Below are positions 1 to 6,037 of a stretch of 12,143 nt of DNA, in pieces (positions within the stretch are counted from its first letter, which is position 1; the number at the start of each line of letters is the position of its first letter). The translations under genes were made by a program, and so were the position numbers. The stretch lies in the NCBI GenBank assembly GCA_002480015.1, contig DLQD01000013.1:1-12143 (forward strand), given 5' to 3'. The DNA comes from Opitutia bacterium UBA7441 (lineage in GTDB: Bacteria > Verrucomicrobiota > Verrucomicrobiia > Opitutales > Coraliomargaritaceae). A model generated the notes under the pieces. It was given only the letters and a program-made list of their open reading frames with translations, was not told the DNA's origin and made no database searches.

Positions 1-9
1 CTGCGCCGC

Positions 10-37
10 GAGTGGGGAGTGGGGAGTGGGGAGTGGT
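10..37. repeat. Heptamer minisatellite (GAGTGGG), left-edge array
   Basis: Three perfect GAGTGGG heptamers and one variant (GAGTGGT) lie head to tail at 10-37. The G runs at 14-17, 21-24, 28-31 and 38-40, separated by 3, 3 and 6 bases, fit the usual G-quadruplex pattern on the plus strand. The same heptamer family recurs at 625-694 and 5887-6004. Read on the minus strand, the array leads into codons for His-Ser-Arg-Arg, much like the end of the array inside gspI. It may therefore belong to the 5' end of the next gene of the secretion operon, beyond the window. No start codon for such a gene is visible here. Confidence 0.75.
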
Positions 38-69
38 GGGTTTTCGGGTGTTTTTTATAACCAGGTTCC

Positions 70-136
70 TTCGTGGCACAGGCATCCTGCCTGTGTCAGA
101 CGGGTCCATACACAGGCCGGATGCCTGTGCTACGAA
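70..136. repeat. REP-like long inverted repeat after gspI
   Basis: Two 27-nt arms (70-96 and 110-136) are complementary at 25 of 27 positions around a 13-nt loop. Each arm also holds a smaller palindrome, CACAGGCATCCTGCCTGTG in the left one, so the element is a nested palindrome. From general knowledge, elements of this look are scattered through planctomycete and verrucomicrobial genomes and give rise to spurious peptides such as 'GTGILPV' and 'RPDACAT', both of which can be read here. It starts 28 nt past the gspI stop codon on the gspI strand. There it could fold in the transcript and act as a transcription end or RNA-stability element. There is no T tract typical of an intrinsic terminator. 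Confidence 0.8.
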
Positions 137-164
137 AGGGGAAGGATCTGGCTGCGCCTTCATA

Positions 165-713
165 CTAAAATTGGTAGTCTCCCCGGGATTCTTCGAGTGC
201 TTCGCGTTTGTCTTGGAGCAAGTCGCTGCGTTCGTCGCCCTCCGACCAAGTCGGGCGCAGGAGGTAGAGTGTCTCTGAATACTCGGCGGCTTGGCCTTCA
301 GGTGGTTCGCTGAAACGGATGCTGAACTGGACGCGGAAGAGATCGACGACATCGGTGGGCTCGATGCTCGCCTCCCAGCTGGCTTCGCCGCTGTTGAGGG
401 TTTCGTATTCGTCGCCTTCTTCGGCCGCTTCGATGTCCGGCTCGAGGAGTAGCTGCATACGTACCGCGCGGATGTCTGCGTTGATTAAATCGTTGCTCGC
501 GGCGCTCTCGCGGGCGAGCAGGGCGTTGACGAAGGCAGACATTAACACCGTCGCTGCCATCGCAAAGATCGCCACTGCGATAACGACTTCGATGAGGGAG
601 AAGGCGCGTGCTCGCCTGCGGCGAGAGTGGGGAGTGGGATGTGGGGAGTGGGGAGTGGGATGTGAGGAGTGGGGAGTGGGATGTGGGGAGTGGTGTTTGT
701 TTTGTGGTCTCAT
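165..713 (-). CDS. gspI: Type II secretion minor pseudopilin, GspI-like, with repeat-encoded leader
   Basis: This 182-residue prepilin-like protein carries a class III (type IV pilin) signal: a basic stretch RRRRARA (31-37), then FSLIE from residue 38 with Glu at +5 and a hydrophobic helix to about residue 60. The rest is a soluble pseudopilin domain. GspI is assigned mainly from its position after gspG and gspH; GspJ or another minor pseudopilin remains possible. The ATG overlaps the gspH stop codon (ATGA) and an AGGAG lies about 8 bases upstream, so this start is well supported. Two oddities stand out. The residue before the expected cleavage site is Ala37 rather than the usual Gly. The leader is 37 residues long because residues 8-30 are three seven-residue repeats rich in His, Pro, Ser and Thr, encoded by a 21-bp tandem repeat. 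The mature protein would act in the inner membrane and periplasm as part of the pseudopilus tip. Confidence 0.75.
   Translation of the reverse strand: MRPQNKHHSPHPTPHSSHPTPHSPHPTPHSRRRRARAFSLIEVVIAVAIFAMAATVLMSAFVNALLARESAASNDLINADIRAVRMQLLLEPDIEAAEEGDEYETLNSGEASWEASIEPTDVVDLFRVQFSIRFSEPPEGQAAEYSETLYLLRPTWSEGDERSDLLQDKREALEESRGDYQF
625..694. repeat. 21-bp in-frame tandem repeat inside gspI leader
   Basis: Three 21-bp units lie at 625-645, 646-666 and 667-687, with a partial copy to 694. Units 1 and 3 are identical and unit 2 differs by one base near its end. Each unit is three heptamers: GAGTGGG, GAGTGGG and ATGTGGG (or ATGTGAG). Since 21 bp is seven codons, gain or loss of a unit would keep the gspI frame. 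On the coding strand the unit encodes HSPHPTP, or HSSHPTP in the variant. The plus strand, which is the template strand for gspI, has many runs of three or four G and so has G-quadruplex potential. Confidence 0.9.
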
Positions 714-1258
714 TCTGGACTCCTTACTAAGCTGGAGAACGGGTCGAACACGAGGCGTACGGGGGTGCCCTGACCGTTGTCGATTTCGGCGACGAAAGGG
801 CTGGAGCTGCGGTCGGGGGCGAAACGAACTTCCTTGGTCTCTAATTGCGTGCGCACGGCATCAGGGAAAGGCCCCATACCTTCGGCGGGAGGTACTAGGT
901 AGAAGCGGATTTCGCCGCGGCTTTCTTTCGCGAAGTTGGGGTTGAGCGGGAAACGTTCGCCCGGTTCGACGACGAGTGCGCCCGTTTCCTTCTCGAAGCG
1001 GAGGGTCGCTTCGCCGCGCCCACTCGCGGCTTGGAAGCGTGCTGAACGGATGGCCGCGCGGAGCGTTTCTTCGGGGTCGACCCGATCTTCAAAGTTTAGA
1101 AAAGTCGTGAAATTTGCAATGATCACACTCGCTGCGAGCGCAATTAAGGCAAAAACCAGAATGATCTCGAGTAGCGTAAAGCCCGCGCGGGAGGCGGAGG
1201 CTTTGTTTTTACTGACTCGAAGCCCAGTTTCCAATGTCGTCATTGCTCTCAGTGCCAT
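710..1258 (-). CDS. gspH: Type II secretion pseudopilin, GspH-like
   Basis: This is a minor pseudopilin of up to 182 residues. The prepilin signal is classic: ASRAG, then FTLLE from residue 27 with Glu31 at +5, followed by a hydrophobic helix. A roughly 130-residue soluble domain follows. The first ATG (1258) places the 5' end 50 nt inside gspG. An in-frame ATG at 1243 (Met6) also overlaps gspG and is a possible alternative; neither has a well-spaced Shine-Dalgarno, though GGAGAGG sits directly before the first. The 3' end overlaps gspI by four bases (ATGA), which points to translational coupling. In the type II system GspH is expected near the top of the pseudopilus, where it helps form the tip complex. 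The name follows from the gene order gspG-H-I and the domain layout. Confidence 0.75.
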   Translation of the reverse strand: MALRAMTTLETGLRVSKNKASASRAGFTLLEIILVFALIALAASVIIANFTTFLNFEDRVDPEETLRAAIRSARFQAASGRGEATLRFEKETGALVVEPGERFPLNPNFAKESRGEIRFYLVPPAEGMGPFPDAVRTQLETKEVRFAPDRSSSPFVAEIDNGQGTPVRLVFDPFSSLVRSPE

Positions 1259-1679
1259 CCTCTCCGAGAGACCAGATGTCGTAGCTGCGCTGGCCGCTTA
1301 CATTACGCGTTCCTGGGAATTGATACTTGTATGGGTTGCCCCAAGGATCGATGGCTTTTTCCTTAATGTAAGGTCCTTTCCAGCGTTGCTCTTTGCCGGC
1401 AGGCGCTTTGATCAGCGCGTCGAGCCCTTGCTCGGTGGTGGGAAAGTTGCCCACATCGAGTCGGTAGCGTGTTAGCGCCAGCTCCGCGCTGCTGGTGACG
1501 AAAAGCTCGGCGGCTTGCTTTTGGTTGTCGCCAAACACGCCCGTCAACTGGTTGAGCGCTACGCTGGCGAGCAGAGCTACAAGTGCGATCGCGATTAGAA
1601 TCTCAAGCAAGCTGAAGCCACTTTTTCGGTGGGGCGAAGCCAGCAAGCCGGAGGTCTTCACGGAAGTGTTGGAAATCAT
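1209..1679 (-). CDS. gspG: Type II secretion major pseudopilin GspG
   Basis: This 156-residue protein is the clearest of the three pseudopilins. The leader ends HRKSG (residue 21). FSLLE follows with Glu26 at +5 and a hydrophobic helix to about residue 45. The soluble part has the family hallmarks in order: YRLDVGNFPTTEQGLDAL, WKGPYI, DPWGNPYKYQFPG, YDIWSLG and a C-terminal DDIGNW, the region that holds the calcium-binding loop in this family. After cleavage and N-methylation by the prepilin peptidase it would polymerise into the periplasmic pseudopilus that pushes folded proteins through the outer-membrane secretin. It is the first visible gene of the minus-strand unit gspG-H-I. No clear ribosome binding site precedes the ATG. 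The other secretion genes (secretin, ATPase, GspF) are not in the window. Confidence 0.92.
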   Translation of the reverse strand: MISNTSVKTSGLLASPHRKSGFSLLEILIAIALVALLASVALNQLTGVFGDNQKQAAELFVTSSAELALTRYRLDVGNFPTTEQGLDALIKAPAGKEQRWKGPYIKEKAIDPWGNPYKYQFPGTRNVSGQRSYDIWSLGEDGTESNDDIGNWASSQ

Positions 1680-1810
1680 AATTGAGTTTGAGGCTTAGGT
1701 TAGGATGGAGGCCAAGGCTAGAAGTGAGGCGAAAAGTGAGCTGGAGAATTCTCTCTTACGGATGCGCGACATCAATGTAGTGTGTTTGATCTGCAGAATT
1801 GTTCCCATTC

Positions 1811-1839
1811 TTTAAAAGAGTGTGGATTACTTTTTTCAA
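1811..1839 (-). promoter_or_regulatory. Candidate promoter upstream of gspG
   Basis: On the minus strand TTGAAA (1839-1834) and TTTAAA (1816-1811) are separated by 17 bases. They match the sigma-70 consensus boxes at 5/6 and 4/6 positions. It would give a leader of about 130 nt before gspG. The gap between tsaE and gspG (1680-1912) holds no convincing gene or other clear element. Such matches arise by chance in AT-rich spacers, so this is only a candidate. Confidence 0.3.
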
Positions 1840-1912
1840 TCCATCAAGGCGATTGAAGATGGGGAGCTGAATGTCGACGGTGGCCAGCTTTGCATTTAAT
1901 TACAAGCACTGC

Positions 1913-2359
1913 CTAAAGGTCCGGTAATTTTAACTGTATCTGATGCGTCTCGTCCGCGTTGATCGTGAGGTAAAGGTGCCAGGCGTCGGCGGGGAGCGCA
2001 TCGGGGATACGCTCCGGCCACTCGACGGCGAAGCACCAGGGCGACTGGAGGAAGTCTTCGATCATCAGCGCGTCTAGATCGGCGTCGGATTCCAGACGGT
2101 AGGCGTCGAGGTGGATGAGTTGGCGTTCGCCCTTATAAATTGTGTAGAGGTTGAAGGTCGGGCTGGTTACGGCCTCGTCGATCCCCCAGGCACGGGCAAG
2201 CCCGCGCACGAAGGTCGTTTTGCCTGCACCGAGGTCGCCGTGCAGCGCCAGGACGGAGTCGGCAGGTAAGATCGCACCCAGGCGCGCGGCCAGGGCTTCG
2301 GTTTCTGTGGCGCTGCCAGAATGGACGCCGGCAGTCATTTGTTCCAGTAGTTCGCTCAT
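1913..2359 (-). CDS. tsaE: tRNA threonylcarbamoyladenosine biosynthesis ATPase TsaE
   Basis: This 148-residue protein matches the usual TsaE length. It has a P-loop GDLGAGKTT (residues 41-49), the family motif TSPTFNLYTIY (65-75), HLDAYRL (83-89) and EWPERI (113-118). TsaE is the small ATPase that works with TsaB and TsaD to transfer the threonylcarbamoyl group to A37 of tRNAs reading ANN codons. It acts in the cytoplasm. The gene starts 10 bp after the thiL stop codon on the same strand, so the two are probably co-transcribed. The stretch before the ATG (GTGAGCG) is only a weak ribosome binding site. Confidence 0.93.
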   Translation of the reverse strand: MSELLEQMTAGVHSGSATETEALAARLGAILPADSVLALHGDLGAGKTTFVRGLARAWGIDEAVTSPTFNLYTIYKGERQLIHLDAYRLESDADLDALMIEDFLQSPWCFAVEWPERIPDALPADAWHLYLTINADETHQIQLKLPDL

Positions 2360-2369
2360 TCGCTCACAA

Positions 2370-3335
2370 TTATGTCAAATGCTCATAGCCCTTCATCCAG
2401 GGTAAGGCTGTATTCGTCTTGATGTCAAGGTAAGGCTTGCCGCCCTCGTTTGCCCCAATTTGGCCGATGCGGCTGAGTGGCGTCCCTGGAAAACGCGCTG
2501 CCCAGTCGGCCTCGAAGCGGTCGAGTTCTGTCTTGGCTTTTACTGTGAAGAGGAGTTCGTAGTCTTCTCCATCGCAGAAGGCATGTTCGAGCGGAGGGCG
2601 GCCGGTTTCGGTCGCACGTTGACAGGCGGCTTCGGAGAGGGGAATGCGTTCCATATGCAGATATGCCGCACATTGGGGAGGCAGGAGTTCGCGGAGGTCC
2701 TTGGCTAGACCGTCGGTTAGATCCATGAGCGCACTGCATGCGCCAGACTGGGCCAGCCACTGGCCTTCGGCCAGTCGTGGCTCGAAGCCGTGATGTTTGT
2801 GCTGGATGCTGCCGCCGAGGCTGCCGGTGACGTAGATCGTATCGCCCTTGCTGGCACCCGTGCGTCGGAGTGGCGGATACTGCAAATAGCCAGTGAGACT
2901 GAGAACTGATGAAAAATGACCCTTGGGCAAAGAACTGATGTCGCCGCCGACCAGTGCGACGTTATAATGCCTACAGGTCTGGCGAATGCCTTCGATGAAT
3001 GCCGCCAGCCAATCGAGGCGCAGGTCGTTGCCGCAGAGGAGAGTGAGCAGGGCGTAGCCAGGGCGCCCGCCCATTGCGGCGATGTCGCTGAGGTTGCGCT
3101 TGATCAGTTTTGCACCGGCGTCGTGCGCCGATACCGTGTCGTCGAAGTGTTGCCCGTAGCTGAGGCTGTCGGTTGTCAGGATTTGCAGGCCAGCGGGTGC
3201 GTCGACCACCGCGCAGTCATCTCCCATGCCTTCGGGGCACGCAGGTACGACCTCGCCGAGCCAGTCCCGAATCTGCGCGATCAGTCGCACTTCGCCCAAG
3301 GCGCCGATACTGTCTTCTTTGTGCTCGGTAAACAT
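2370..3335 (-). CDS. thiL: Thiamine-monophosphate kinase ThiL
   Basis: This 321-residue enzyme phosphorylates thiamine monophosphate with ATP to thiamine diphosphate, the last step of cofactor synthesis. The ThiL/PurM-type motifs are all present: GDDCAVV (38-44), TTDS (54-57), KRNLSDIAAMGG (79-90), GGD (130-132), a glycine-rich TGSLGGS, DLTDGLAKDL and DGEDYELLF. The acidic clusters are those that bind magnesium and the phosphates in this family. Length is close to the usual 320-340 residues. It lies just upstream of tsaE on the same strand, and 82 bp downstream of the exonuclease III gene. The 82-bp gap holds no gene. No strong Shine-Dalgarno precedes the ATG. Confidence 0.94.
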   Translation of the reverse strand: MFTEHKEDSIGALGEVRLIAQIRDWLGEVVPACPEGMGDDCAVVDAPAGLQILTTDSLSYGQHFDDTVSAHDAGAKLIKRNLSDIAAMGGRPGYALLTLLCGNDLRLDWLAAFIEGIRQTCRHYNVALVGGDISSLPKGHFSSVLSLTGYLQYPPLRRTGASKGDTIYVTGSLGGSIQHKHHGFEPRLAEGQWLAQSGACSALMDLTDGLAKDLRELLPPQCAAYLHMERIPLSEAACQRATETGRPPLEHAFCDGEDYELLFTVKAKTELDRFEADWAARFPGTPLSRIGQIGANEGGKPYLDIKTNTALPWMKGYEHLT

Positions 3336-3417
3336 AGCTGGTTTTTATGAGTAACGAACGTCCGCTAGCAAGGTCGACTTTCGGAGAGACAGACTCATCG
3401 CGACAGTCGACGCGACG

Positions 3418-4206
3418 CTATGACTTGAGTTCCAGTAGCACGGGGCAGTGGTCGGAACCGATGACCTGGTCGAGTATATCCACTTGAGCGATGCGGTCGA
3501 GGAGGGAGGCGGAGACGCAAAAATAGTCGATCCGCCAACCGATATTCCGCTTGCGAGCTCCGGCGCGATAAGACCACCAAGTGTAGCGGTCTGGTGTATC
3601 GGGGTGGAGCAGGCGAAAGCTGTCAATAAATCCAGCCTCCATAATGGCGTCGAATCGGGCGCGTTCCTCATCGGTGAAGCCCGCGTTCCTGCGGTTGCTC
3701 TTCGGGTTGGCCAGGTCGATTTCCTTATGAGCGACATTGAGATCGCCGCAGAAGATGACAGGTTTGCTCTGTTGCAGGTGGGTAATGTATTCGAGAAAGG
3801 CCACATCCCACTCTTTGGTGCGGTAGTCGAGGCGACGGGGACGTTTGTTTTCGTCGTGATTTTGTGAGTTTGGGGTGTAGACTGTGACCAGGTAGTAGTC
3901 GGCGAACTCGGCTGTGATGACCCGCCCCTCCTTGTCGTGTTGTGCGATGCCGATGCCGTAACTCACGGCTATCGGTTCTGATTTACAGAGAATGGCAGTG
4001 CCCGAGTAGCCTTTTTTCTGGGCGCAGTTCCAGTAAGTGTAGGGGTAGTCCTCGAATTCAAAACCAGCGACCAAGTCATCGGATAGTTTCGTTTCTTGCA
4101 GGCAGAGGATATCTGGGCGCTCCTCTACCAATAGATCGTGAAAACCCTTTTTTATGACGGCGCGGAGCCCATTTACATTCCAAGAAAGCAGTTTGTGATT
4201 GGCCAT
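3418..4206 (-). CDS. xth: Exodeoxyribonuclease III (AP endonuclease)
   Basis: A 262-residue member of the ExoIII/EEP nuclease family, which cuts DNA at abasic sites and degrades duplex DNA from 3' ends in base excision repair. Motifs in order: SWNVNGLRA (8-16), LQETKL (36-41, catalytic Glu38), GYSGTA (66-71), VYTPN with Tyr110, GDLNVAHKEIDLANPK (154-169; Asp155, Asn157), RNIGWRIDYF (220-229) and SDHCPV (251-256; Asp252-His253). The reading frame is open to a GTG at 4260. The ATG at 4206 is chosen because the family starts within a few residues of the LLSWNVNG strand. The gene lies downstream of xylB on the same strand, across 133 bp. Confidence 0.93.
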   Translation of the reverse strand: MANHKLLSWNVNGLRAVIKKGFHDLLVEERPDILCLQETKLSDDLVAGFEFEDYPYTYWNCAQKKGYSGTAILCKSEPIAVSYGIGIAQHDKEGRVITAEFADYYLVTVYTPNSQNHDENKRPRRLDYRTKEWDVAFLEYITHLQQSKPVIFCGDLNVAHKEIDLANPKSNRRNAGFTDEERARFDAIMEAGFIDSFRLLHPDTPDRYTWWSYRAGARKRNIGWRIDYFCVSASLLDRIAQVDILDQVIGSDHCPVLLELKS

Positions 4207-4268
4207 AGAGCGCAGCTTCGATGGATGCGTGCGCGGGTGCAATCCAGAATCAAAGATCACATGGAAAT

Positions 4269-4288
4269 TGAGCGTCTTGAAGCGCTCA
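4269..4288 (-). terminator. Weak hairpin between xylB and xth
   Basis: A perfect 6-bp stem (TGAGCG at 4269-4274 with CGCTCA at 4283-4288) has an 8-nt loop. On the transcribed minus strand only a short AATTT follows. It sits 52 bases after the xylB stop codon and could mark the end of the xylAB transcript, but the stem is short and there is no true T tract. Confidence 0.2.
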
Positions 4289-4339
4289 GTGTAGTCGCTA
4301 TTTCAATGGGCAGCTCGCCGGGGGAGAGGTCGTTGCGCT

Positions 4340-5884
4340 TTAGGCGAGTAATCCGGCAATCGCTTCGGCCGTCGCATCGTAGGCACAGGAGGAAGCCTTG
4401 GGCTCGATCGTTTTGCCGGCTTCGGTTTGGCAGAACTGATGCTCCAGTTCGTGCAGGTTGAGTCCCCGACTGTGGCTGGCGGCGCGGAGGGCGGCGCCTA
4501 GGGCGACGGAGCTGCTCACGGCGAGGCGTTGCACCTTGGCCTGGAAGACGTCGGCCACGACTTGGGCGATGGCGTCGTTTTTCGACGCGCCGCCGGTTAG
4601 GTAGATGACCTCGGGCTGGAGCTGCATCCAGTTTGTGCGTAGCTTCATGTTGACGAATTGACCTTCCACGCAGGCGCGGATCGCCGCGTCGGGATCGTTC
4701 CAGTTTTCAAAGGCTTCGCTGCCTTTGAGGATGGGGGCGCCGAGGTTGATACGCGGGCTGATCTCGGGGCGGAAAAAAGGCACCATGACTTGGCCGCCGT
4801 TGCCGGTGGGCGTCTTTTCTAAGGCGGCGGTGAACGGATCCCATCCGTATTCGAACTTGTCTTTGACCGCCTCGCGGGCGAGGGAGCCGTTGACGAAGCA
4901 CTGCAGTGACATGGATCCGCCGGCGGGATTACCGAAGACGTGGCCGCAGCCCTGCGGGTCGGCCAGTACGCTGGGCATAGCTGCAAAAAAGGTGTCTGAG
5001 GTGCCGAGGGAAACGACGACTTTACCCGGCTGGCTGGCACCCATGCCGACGAGGCTGCTCGGGTTGTCGCCGGTGAAGACGGTGACGGGCGTGTTTTGGG
5101 CGAAGCCGTATTTTTGCACGAAGTAGTCGGAGAGCGTGCCCGCAGTGGTCGCGCCTTGCACAGCCGCCGGCAGGCGTTTGCCGAGGTCGGGCGCAGTCGC
5201 TTTGAGTAGGTCGGCGTCCCAGTCCCATGCGTGGATGTTGAGCAAGTTCATGCCCGCGCCGTCGCCGGTGTCGATCGGGGCATCGGCACCGCAAAGTATG
5301 GAGCAGAGAAAAGAGCTGACAAGGTGGATGCGGGCGGTCTGCGCGTAGCCCTCGGGGTTGTTTTTGTAAAAGCGGCGGATTTGCGGACCGGTGAACCGCT
5401 CGATGGCGATGGAGCCGGACTTGGCGCAGACGATGGTGTCGCCGCCCACAGCCTCGGCGATCTCCCGGCATTCTTCGCCTGTAGAGGTGTCCATCCATAT
5501 GGGCGATGTGGCGCGAGCGAAGCAGGGCTCGATTTGAGCGCTCAGGCTTGCAGTTGTATTCAGATTTTCAATACATTTAAGCCATTGGTTATTTAGGTAA
5601 ACCGAGCCGTGTTGTTGGCCAGCACCAGAGATGGCGGTGACCTTGGATAGGTCGCACTTTGCTTGCAGGTCTTCCAGTAGAAGCTCGAGTGCATCGAGCC
5701 ACATGCGTGGGTCGCTGTGGACTTCGCCGTTTTTGCCATTTGGGATGAAGCCCGAAGGTGCGTTGTATTGGGGTAAGCGCTCTCCGAAGTTGACGGAGGC
5801 TTCGGCCACAACCACGCCCGCATCCGGATCGATGACGAGGGCAGAGCAGCTTTGAGTGGAGGCGTCGAGGCCTAATGCTAGCAT
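4340..5884 (-). CDS. xylB: Xylulokinase, FGGY family
   Basis: This 514-residue sugar kinase phosphorylates D-xylulose with ATP to xylulose 5-phosphate, feeding the pentose phosphate pathway. The FGGY fold is shown by the N-terminal phosphate-binding GLDASTQS (5-12), GAGQQHGSVYL (87-97), WMDTST (130-135), DTGDGAGMNLLNI (205-217), FTGDNPSSLVGMG (270-282; Asp273 the likely catalytic base), SLGTSDT and the C-terminal LTGGASKND. The FTGDNPSSL segment resembles the animal XYLB type more than the E. coli XylB type (which has GGGDNA there, as recalled). It follows xylA on the same strand across 131 bp of repeats. The ATG fits the family start, but the bases before it are pyrimidine-rich heptamer repeat with no Shine-Dalgarno. 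Confidence 0.93.
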   Translation of the reverse strand: MLALGLDASTQSCSALVIDPDAGVVVAEASVNFGERLPQYNAPSGFIPNGKNGEVHSDPRMWLDALELLLEDLQAKCDLSKVTAISGAGQQHGSVYLNNQWLKCIENLNTTASLSAQIEPCFARATSPIWMDTSTGEECREIAEAVGGDTIVCAKSGSIAIERFTGPQIRRFYKNNPEGYAQTARIHLVSSFLCSILCGADAPIDTGDGAGMNLLNIHAWDWDADLLKATAPDLGKRLPAAVQGATTAGTLSDYFVQKYGFAQNTPVTVFTGDNPSSLVGMGASQPGKVVVSLGTSDTFFAAMPSVLADPQGCGHVFGNPAGGSMSLQCFVNGSLAREAVKDKFEYGWDPFTAALEKTPTGNGGQVMVPFFRPEISPRINLGAPILKGSEAFENWNDPDAAIRACVEGQFVNMKLRTNWMQLQPEVIYLTGGASKNDAIAQVVADVFQAKVQRLAVSSSVALGAALRAASHSRGLNLHELEHQFCQTEAGKTIEPKASSCAYDATAEAIAGLLA

Positions 5885-5886
5885 TG

Positions 5887-6004
5887 GAGTGGAAAGTGGA
5901 GAGTGGAGAGTGGGTGCCGCGTTGGGCGCGGAGTCAGGAGTGGAGAGTGGATAGTGAGGAGAGGAGCGAATTTTTTACTCCCCACTCTCTACTCCCCACT
6001 CTTA
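5887..6004. repeat. Heptamer minisatellite in both orientations, xylA-xylB gap
   Basis: Heptamers related to GAGTGGG fill most of the gap. Four copies lie at 5887-5914 and four degenerate copies at 5938-5965. A small CCGCG/CGCGG hairpin (5917-5931) separates these two blocks. Four further copies in opposite orientation (ACTCCCC, ACTCTCT, ACTCCCC, ACTCTTA) lie at 5977-6004, after a run of T. The two orientations can partly pair into a larger hairpin. The array abuts the xylB start codon on one side and the xylA stop-codon hairpin on the other. Confidence 0.8.
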
Positions 6005-6037
6005 CTGAATGAGTTTTAGATAAACTCATTCAGTAAG
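6001..6037 (-). terminator. Perfect 16-bp hairpin over the xylA stop codon
   Basis: Arms 6001-6016 and 6022-6037 are perfectly complementary over 16 bp with a 5-nt loop (TAGAT on the plus strand). In the xylA message the first arm is the last codons (LLNEF region) and the loop falls on the Ile and stop codons. There is no T tract after it, so it is not a standard intrinsic terminator. It may protect the 3' end of xylA mRNA or lower xylB expression relative to xylA. Confidence 0.6.

Noticed and set aside
12..313. Two plus-strand ORFs across the left edge, with peptides like GTGILPV and HRPDACAT
   Set aside because: They are read through the minisatellite and the REP-like palindrome and overlap gspI antisense. 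Such peptides are well-known false translations of this repeat class.
625..694. Tandem repeat considered as a CRISPR array
   Set aside because: The units are contiguous with no unique spacers, and no cas gene is present.
3345..3398. 17-codon minus-strand ORF between xth and thiL
   Set aside because: Too short, with no ribosome binding site and no recognisable features.
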